Shown here: positions 58,691 to 64,000 of the stretch, piece after piece | Layout of the letters: every line of letters starts with the position of its first letter | How positions within the stretch are numbered: position 1 is the first letter of the stretch | Assembly: GCF_001425755.1 (NCBI RefSeq) | Contig: NZ_LMDH01000001.1 | Coordinates: forward strand, 303,112-367,111 | DNA: 64,000 nucleotides | Reading direction: 5' to 3' | Source of the DNA: Aeromicrobium sp. Root344 | GTDB taxonomy: Bacteria > Actinomycetota > Actinomycetes > Propionibacteriales > Nocardioidaceae | Translations under genes and position numbers: made by a program | Notes under the pieces: generated by a model | Told to the model about the DNA's origin: nothing | Databases searched by the model: none | The model's input: only the letters and a program-made list of their open reading frames with translations

Positions 58691-58724
58691 CCGGCGACCC
58701 GCGTGAGGGAACGCGGGTCGCCGG
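58691..58724 (-). terminator. Terminator after the FMO gene
   Basis: CCGGCGACCCGCG / CGCGGGTCGCCGG, perfect 13-bp stem with an 8-base loop, 30 bp past the FMO stop on the minus strand. Confidence 0.75.
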
Positions 58725-58753
58725 AGCTTCCCTGAGTCGCTGAGGACAGCGAA

Positions 58754-60553
58754 TTAGGCGTTGGCCTTCTCAGAGTTCCTTGGGGGGCGGCGGAACGACT
58801 CCGGGATGCACCCGTCGATGTCCGCCTTGATGAGCAGCGCCAGCAGTCTGGTCGCTGGACGGATCTGCAGGATGGCTCCACCGTTGATCCACAACCCACG
58901 CTGGCCGGTCTGACCCCACATCGTCGACCATTCGCCTTCCTCGTCCCAACGCGCGATCTCTCCCACGCGCTCGGCGACATCGGCACCGAACTGGTCGGCA
59001 ACCTCGACCTTCCGGTTCTGGTATCCAGTGGCCAGGATGACGATGTCGGCGTCCAGGGTCGTGCCGTCGTCGAGATCGGCACCGACCTCCCCGAACTCGA
59101 CGACGCGGTCGAAGGGCAGGATCTTGATCCCTCCGTCGATGATGACGTCGGAGGCGCCCTTGTTCAGGTAGAAGCCGCCTCCGGTGCGCTGGAACAGGTC
59201 CGGCCAACCCTGGCCCTCGAACCCGTCCCCAATCCGCATCCCGGCCGCTTCGAGGCCCTTCAGCAGCTCGCCGTCGAGGCTTTTCGCGAAGGCGTGATAC
59301 TGCCGCAGTCCGGCTTCTCGGATCGGCTTGACCTGGGTCATCCCGTCTCGGAGGTCGACCAGCTCGGTCGGAATCGACGGGTCGAGGTGCTCGGCGTACA
59401 CGAGGTTGGCGGTCTCCACCTGGTTCACCACCACGGGACCTCGCTGCACCATCGTGACCTCGACACCGTTCTCATACAGGTCGAGCGCGATGTCGTGGGC
59501 GCTGGTTGCCGTCCCGACGACTACCGCCTTCCGCACGTCGAGGTCCGCCGCCTTCGTATAGGCGGACGAGTGGATGACCTTCCCGCGGAATGTCGACAGT
59601 CCCGGAAGGGTGGGGACGGACGGGCGTCCGCCGATCCCTCCGGTCGCGAGGATGATGTGCTGTGGGTGAAGAACACGCTCGGTGCCATCCGCACGCCGAA
59701 GCGTCGCAGCCCAGGCGCCATCCTGGTCGTCGTACTCGGCGCCGAGGAACTCGGTCGAGCTCCACACGTTCAGGTCGAGGTAGCGCGCGTAGGTCTCCAG
59801 CCAGTCGCCCATGACGTCCTTGGGGAGGAACTCGGGATAGTGACTCGGGTAGGCCAGGAACGGAAAGGCGTTCATCTCCACGGTGTTGTGCAGGCAGAGG
59901 GAGTCATAGCGGAGGCGCCAGTTGTCGCCGACACGCTCGTTCTTGTCGATGATGAGAGCCGTGACCCCGACCTTCGCTAGATGAGCGGCTGCCACCAGTC
60001 CTGCTTGTCCGCCGCCGACGATCAGCACCTCCGGGTTGCCCTCGGCCCATTCGCGGCGTCGTCGATCGTGCTCCCCGAACGTCTGCCCGCGATAGGCGGG
60101 CACGAAGCCGTTGCCACGGGGGTGTCGCTCAGGACCGGGGACATCTCTGAGCTCCTCGAGACGCGTGTAGATGGCTCGCACCACAAAGCCATACGGCGAC
60201 GTCGGGTCCGGTGTCGCATTGATGAGCGCCACCGCCCTGCCGGACTTCGTGTCGAAGTCGAAGATCGCCTCCACCACGGCGTCGTCGCCGTCGCCGATGA
60301 CCTGCGGATCCGGCCACACCGTTGAGACCTCGAACCCGGACGGCTGGATCTCGTCTACGACGTTCAACAGCATCGACACGATGGCGTCCCTGCCGTGGAA
60401 CTGGCGGAAGTCCCACGTCAACGCCCCGTTGTCGCGCAGGGCGGACTGCTCGGCGAGCAGTCCACGGAGCGCGTTCCCGTCCCGAGCCGTCAGTGCCTGC
60501 TGGAGATCGCGCGCCCATGTTGCAGCACCCTCAGTGATGGCGACCGTACTCAT
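58754..60553 (-). CDS. Flavin-containing monooxygenase with N-terminal NTF2-like domain
   Basis: 599 residues. Residues 1-140 look like an NTF2/SnoaL-type domain (FHGRDAIVSMLLNVVDEIQP, VEAIFDFDTKSGRAVALINA). Then comes the FAD motif EVLIVGGGQAGLVAAAHL (180-185 core), an NADP motif AVVVGTATSAHDIALDLYENGVEVTMVQRG that has GTATSA in place of GxGxxA, and LATGYQNR. Class B monooxygenases oxidise amines, sulfides or ketones with NADPH and O2. In a nitrile/amine cluster, N-oxygenation towards aldoximes is conceivable. Immediately followed by a CoA ligase and an ALDH. Confidence 0.88.
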   Translation of the reverse strand: MSTVAITEGAATWARDLQQALTARDGNALRGLLAEQSALRDNGALTWDFRQFHGRDAIVSMLLNVVDEIQPSGFEVSTVWPDPQVIGDGDDAVVEAIFDFDTKSGRAVALINATPDPTSPYGFVVRAIYTRLEELRDVPGPERHPRGNGFVPAYRGQTFGEHDRRRREWAEGNPEVLIVGGGQAGLVAAAHLAKVGVTALIIDKNERVGDNWRLRYDSLCLHNTVEMNAFPFLAYPSHYPEFLPKDVMGDWLETYARYLDLNVWSSTEFLGAEYDDQDGAWAATLRRADGTERVLHPQHIILATGGIGGRPSVPTLPGLSTFRGKVIHSSAYTKAADLDVRKAVVVGTATSAHDIALDLYENGVEVTMVQRGPVVVNQVETANLVYAEHLDPSIPTELVDLRDGMTQVKPIREAGLRQYHAFAKSLDGELLKGLEAAGMRIGDGFEGQGWPDLFQRTGGGFYLNKGASDVIIDGGIKILPFDRVVEFGEVGADLDDGTTLDADIVILATGYQNRKVEVADQFGADVAERVGEIARWDEEGEWSTMWGQTGQRGLWINGGAILQIRPATRLLALLIKADIDGCIPESFRRPPRNSEKANA

Positions 60554-60601
60554 GTGGTTCCCCTCGATTGGTCATGCAGTGTGTCGTCCGAACGATGCTG
60601 C

Positions 60602-62137
60602 TCAGGTCCTGGCGGGCCTCGGCGGCCGCACGCCACCGTTGATCAAGTCCTGCTGGTTGATCTCGCGCTTGAGGATCTTGCCGGTCGACCCCTTGGGGAG
60701 AGCGTCACTCAGCTGGAAGACTCGCGGAACCTTGTACGCCGAAAGGCGTTCGCCGAGCCACTCACGCAGCTCGACCAGGTCCACAGACTGTTGCTGCCCA
60801 ACTACGAGGACCGCGGCGACCTCTTCACCGAGGCGGTCGTCAGGGATGCCGATGACAGCACATTCCACGATGGCGGGGTGACTGTAGAGGACTTCCTCCA
60901 CCTCGGTCGGGTACACGTTGTACCCGCCCCGGATGATCAGCTCCTTGAGCCGGCCGACGATCCACAGATCACCGTCGGCGTCCATGGTGCCCAGATCGCC
61001 CGTGAGGAACCACGGACCGCTGCGGACGCTGGCAGTCGCCTCCGGGCGGTTCCAGTATTCCCGCATCACACCCGGACCGTCCACTGCCACCTCTCCCACC
61101 TCGCCGAGGGGCACAGGCTGGTGGTCGCTGTCCAGGATGGCGATGCGGGTGCCGTGCACAGCGCGTCCCACGCTGCCTTCCTTGGCCGGATGCCGGACAG
61201 ATCCACACGTCGCCGAGGCCGCTGTCTCCGTCAACCCGTATCCGTCGACCATGTGAGCGCCGAACTTCTCACGGAACGCGTCCTTCACCGCTGTGGGCAG
61301 CGGCGCACCTCCGCAGAGGCACAGCCGCAGCCCGGCGAGGTCGGCTGCGGTGTACGTCGTCTCGGTGTGCAGCATCTCGTTCCACATCGTCGGGACACCG
61401 GCGATCGCGGTCAGCCCGTGCGCGACGGCCAGATCGAGCATTGCGGCGGCCTCGAACCGCCGAAGCAGCGAGAGGCCGCCACCGACCCCGTGAATCGAAC
61501 CCATGACCGAGACCTGGCCGAACACGTGGAACAGCGGCAGTGCCGTGCCCATACGATCGTCCGGCCCGACCTCCTGCACCAGCGCGCCGGCCTCCGCGGT
61601 GGCAAGCATGTTGCGATGAGTGAGAACTGCCCCCTTCGGCTGTCCCGTGGTGCCGGACGTGTAGAGGATCGCGGCTGCCTCGTTCTCGTCCAGGTCGGTG
61701 AATCCAAGACTGTGGTCGACATCGCCCGGCACGTCCTTGGCCACTGAGCCCGGCGCGAGGATCCACGTCGGTATCGAAAGTGTCGCCGCAGCGACGGTGA
61801 GCGCGTCGGATGTGTCGTGGTAGCCGATCGCGAGCACGCAGTCAGCATCAGCCAGGTAGTACTCGATCTCTGGGGCCGTACAGAGCGTGTTGACGGTCAC
61901 CGCCGTGGCGCCGATCGACAGGATTCCGTAGTAGACGAAGACGAACTCCGCGGTCGACGGAACGACCATGAGGACTCTGTCACCGCGGTCGACGCCGCGG
62001 TGCCGGAGCCCGAGAGCTGCCCGCTCGACGTTTGCGCGGAGCTCGGCGTACGTCCACGCCTGGTCGCCCACGCGCAGCGCGATGTGCTCAGGAGTCGCTT
62101 CGGCGTACTTCCAGATGTTCTGCACCACATTTGTCAT
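60602..62137 (-). CDS. AMP-forming acyl-CoA synthetase / acid-CoA ligase
   Basis: 511 residues from Met at 62135-62137; Met at 62149 has AAAGGA only one base away. It has YTSGTTGQPKGAVLTHRN (P-loop), GYGLTETAAS, TGDLGTMDADGDLWIVGRLKELIIRGGYNVYPTEVEEVL and the C-terminal catalytic Lys in PKGSTGKILKREI. It turns the acid from the amidase or aldehyde dehydrogenase into acyl-CoA for the dehydrogenase at 43141. It lies 48 bp after the FMO start. Confidence 0.9.
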   Translation of the reverse strand: MTNVVQNIWKYAEATPEHIALRVGDQAWTYAELRANVERAALGLRHRGVDRGDRVLMVVPSTAEFVFVYYGILSIGATAVTVNTLCTAPEIEYYLADADCVLAIGYHDTSDALTVAAATLSIPTWILAPGSVAKDVPGDVDHSLGFTDLDENEAAAILYTSGTTGQPKGAVLTHRNMLATAEAGALVQEVGPDDRMGTALPLFHVFGQVSVMGSIHGVGGGLSLLRRFEAAAMLDLAVAHGLTAIAGVPTMWNEMLHTETTYTAADLAGLRLCLCGGAPLPTAVKDAFREKFGAHMVDGYGLTETAASATCGSVRHPAKEGSVGRAVHGTRIAILDSDHQPVPLGEVGEVAVDGPGVMREYWNRPEATASVRSGPWFLTGDLGTMDADGDLWIVGRLKELIIRGGYNVYPTEVEEVLYSHPAIVECAVIGIPDDRLGEEVAAVLVVGQQQSVDLVELREWLGERLSAYKVPRVFQLSDALPKGSTGKILKREINQQDLINGGVRPPRPART

Positions 62138-62198
62138 CGTGCTGGCCATTCCTTTGAGAGATGAGGATCCGACACCGCGGCGAGCGTTGCGCCCTACG

Positions 62199-63548
62199 TC
62201 AACGAACGGTCCGGATGAGCTTCTTGTTGACGAACTCATCGATGCCCAGCGATCCGAGCTCACGCCCGTAACCGGAACGCTTCACTCCCCCGAACGGCAG
62301 TTCCGCGCCAGTCGCGTAGACGCCGTTGATGATCACCATTCCGGCATCGATCTGCTCCGCCACCCGCCGAGCCTGCTCGGGATCGGTCGTGAACACGTAC
62401 GAGCCCAGACCGTACGGGGTGTCATTCGCGACGGTGATGGCTTCTTCCTCGCTGCCGACCTTGAAGACCATGGCGACGGGGCCGAACAGCTCCTCCTGCG
62501 AGGCTTTCTCGCCCGCCGCGATACCCGTCAGGACGCTCGTCGGGTACCACGCGCCAACACGTTCGCCGGAAGCGGCGAGCTGAGCGCCGTCAGCGATCGC
62601 GTCCTGCACCTGCTGCTCGAGCCGGACAGCAGCACCCTCAGAGGACAGCGGGACCGCCGGAGCGCCGACCATGCGCTCGGTGAACTTCTGGACGAACTCG
62701 TCGTAGATGCTCTCGTGCACGATGACACGCTTTCCGGCGTTGCACGCCTGACCAGCGTTGGCAGCGATGCGAGCCTGCGCCGCGTCCTCGACCGTCGCAT
62801 CCATGTCGTCCGTGCTGAGCACGATCACCGGGTCGGATCCGCCGAGCTCGAGCACGACCTTCTTCACGTGGCGGCCGGCGATCTCGGCGACGGCTGACCC
62901 TGCCCGCTCCGATCCGGTGAGCGAGACTCCCTGCACGCGCCGGTCGGCGATGATGGTCTCGACCTGCTCGTTGGTCGCGTAGACGTTGACGTACGCACCC
63001 TCCGGGAATCCCGCGTCCCGGAAGATGCCCTCCAGCAGGGCTGCGGACTCCGGACACTGTGGAGCGTGCTTCAGCAGCACGGTGTTGCCGGCCGCGAGGT
63101 GAGGTGCTGCGAATCGGGCGACCTGGTACGCCGGAAAGTTCCACGGCATGATGCCGAGGAGCACTCCGAGAGGCTCGCGCCGCAGGACGGCTGAGCCCTC
63201 GCCGTACAGCAGAGGCAGCTCCTGCTCGGCGAGGAACGTCGCGGCATGGTCCGCGTAGTAGGCATAGATCGAGGCGCTGAAGTCGATCTCGAACAGCGCC
63301 ATCTCGACGGGCTTTCCCATCTCGCGGTTGATGATCGCTGCGAACTCGTCGCGGCGCTCGACGTGCAACGCTGCGACCTTGCGCAGCAGCTCTGCACGAT
63401 CTTCGACCGCACCGTGGCGGCCCCACGAGCGGAAAGCCTGGTCCGCCGAGGTGATGGCCTGCGAGATCTCCTCGTCCGTGTGCGTCGTGTACTCCGAGAC
63501 CAGCTCGCCGCTGCTCGGGTCGACTACTGCGTAGTGAACATCGCTCAT
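62199..63548 (-). CDS. NAD(P)-dependent aldehyde dehydrogenase (SSADH-like)
   Basis: 449 residues, slightly short. LGIMPWNFPAYQVARFAAPHLAAGNTVLLKHAPQCP, SLTGSERAGSAVAEIAGRHVKKVVLELGGSDPVIVL and the nucleophile Cys in NAGQACNAGKR are intact. The loop after ERM reads VGAPAVPLSSEGA, several residues shorter than the usual VGDP-...-GPLSSE; the enzyme may still fold. It oxidises an aldehyde, such as one from amine oxidation, to acid. First gene of the ALDH-ligase-FMO operon. Confidence 0.9.
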   Translation of the reverse strand: MSDVHYAVVDPSSGELVSEYTTHTDEEISQAITSADQAFRSWGRHGAVEDRAELLRKVAALHVERRDEFAAIINREMGKPVEMALFEIDFSASIYAYYADHAATFLAEQELPLLYGEGSAVLRREPLGVLLGIMPWNFPAYQVARFAAPHLAAGNTVLLKHAPQCPESAALLEGIFRDAGFPEGAYVNVYATNEQVETIIADRRVQGVSLTGSERAGSAVAEIAGRHVKKVVLELGGSDPVIVLSTDDMDATVEDAAQARIAANAGQACNAGKRVIVHESIYDEFVQKFTERMVGAPAVPLSSEGAAVRLEQQVQDAIADGAQLAASGERVGAWYPTSVLTGIAAGEKASQEELFGPVAMVFKVGSEEEAITVANDTPYGLGSYVFTTDPEQARRVAEQIDAGMVIINGVYATGAELPFGGVKRSGYGRELGSLGIDEFVNKKLIRTVR

Positions 63549-63664
63549 GATGCCTGTGCTCCAAACTCATAGGACTCGATCCGTCTCCATGATCGAGAAG
63601 TCGTGAGACCGGCGACACAGCGCTGGCCCAAAGTTCGCGGCCGATGTTCTCGGATTTCGCAAGG

Positions 63665-64000
63665 TCAACGGTTGGCGATCGCCTGGGTCGCCGCCGCGGC
63701 GGTGGCGCAGAGTGCATCGACCCGGTCGTGCACCTCGGTAGACGTCACTCGCTCCCACCGCCCCCACATCGTCAGCATGTAGGCCACACGCCCGCTCGCA
63801 TCGAACACCGGCGCACTCAGCGACCTCAGCTCCACGTCGTCGGGCTCCTCGAGCTGGTTGTAGCCGTCGAGAGCCTTGAAGAAGGCCTCTCGCATGGATG
63901 AGCTCGGCACCTCCGGATCGCCGGCATTGATCCGAGTGGCCACGAGCTCCAGCTGAGCTCCGGCCTGATGGCCGATGGCCACGGCGTACCCGCGGTCGCG
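63665..64000 (-). CDS. IclR-family transcriptional regulator, 5' part beyond the window
   Basis: At least 112 residues of the C-terminal effector domain: RDRGYAVAIGHQAGAQLELVATRINAG ... RSLSAPVFDASGRVAYMLTMWGRW, then the final helices DRVDALCATAAAATQAI. The DNA-binding domain lies past 64000. It is the upstream neighbour of the ALDH-ligase-FMO operon and probably controls it, as activator or repressor. The effector is not known. Confidence 0.8.
   Translation of the reverse strand, partial: RDRGYAVAIGHQAGAQLELVATRINAGDPEVPSSSMREAFFKALDGYNQLEEPDDVELRSLSAPVFDASGRVAYMLTMWGRWERVTSTEVHDRVDALCATAAAATQAIANR

Noticed and set aside
1..64000. CRISPR arrays, rRNA genes, IS elements
   Set aside because: No regularly spaced repeats, no ribosomal RNA signatures and no transposase motifs were seen.

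Overview
The window looks like part of the chromosome of a high-GC actinobacterium. GC is about 70% in most genes, and starts are often GTG or TTG. Actinobacterial signature genes are present: the MSMEG_4193 / DUF3090 / SCO1664 trio, a deazaflavin (DDN-type) reductase and an F420-type PPOX protein. The style, including frequent GTACG, fits Nocardioidaceae (Aeromicrobium/Nocardioides-like), but that placement is inference. There are no rRNA genes, intact tRNAs, CRISPR arrays or IS transposases. Most of the window is catabolic and transport gene clusters, interrupted by two lower-GC patches that look acquired.

Regions: (1) 1-7.6 kb, + strand operon: acyl-CoA dehydrogenase, APH-fold kinase, ACAD10/11-like dehydrogenase, two SDRs, acyl-CoA ligase, EthD protein and MBL-fold hydrolase. 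It resembles 4-hydroxyacyl-CoA (levulinate/gamma-lactone-type) catabolism. (2) 7.6-13.3 kb, lower-GC patch: GNAT, then minus-strand genes (CorA-like protein, two small membrane proteins, alpha/beta hydrolase-DoxX-PadR, methyltransferase). A short, always same-oriented repeat (consensus CGCGGCGGAATGACGC) sits at the unit boundaries, giving a cassette-like layout. (3) 13.3-23.4 kb: SDR, a sugar-type ABC importer, GMC oxidoreductase, aldehyde dehydrogenase, HxlR regulator, SDR and a DUF4345 protein; an alcohol/aldehyde catabolic locus with shared palindromes. (4) 23.4-28 kb: the conserved actinobacterial trio, a VOC protein and a two-gene ABC exporter. (5) 28-34.5 kb: secreted beta-propeller plus Tat-type flavin amine oxidase, PfkB kinase, class II aldolase, TetR, UPF0303 and a Gfo/Idh/MocA dehydrogenase. 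(6) 34.6-39.2 kb: miscellaneous small genes. (7) 39.2-40.4 kb: a decayed tRNA-Met(CAU) tail, a second 20-bp copy of its 3' end, a winged-helix regulator and an eighth-kilobase-type repeat copy; an integration scar.

(8) 40.4-64 kb: a large nitrogen-compound catabolic cluster. It holds a PAS-MBL fusion, NAD(P)/FAD oxidoreductases, acyl-CoA dehydrogenase, two TetR regulators, a flavin amine oxidase, an APC permease, a SnoaL protein, an LLM flavin monooxygenase, a complete Co-type nitrile hydratase operon (amidase, beta, alpha, activator), a second sugar-type ABC importer, an FMO with an NTF2-like head, an AMP-forming ligase, an aldehyde dehydrogenase and an IclR regulator cut by the window end. 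Together these could import an amine or nitrile, oxidise it, hydrate and hydrolyse the nitrile, and activate the acid to CoA for beta-oxidation. Shared promoter elements at 44.35 and 48.21 kb suggest common control.
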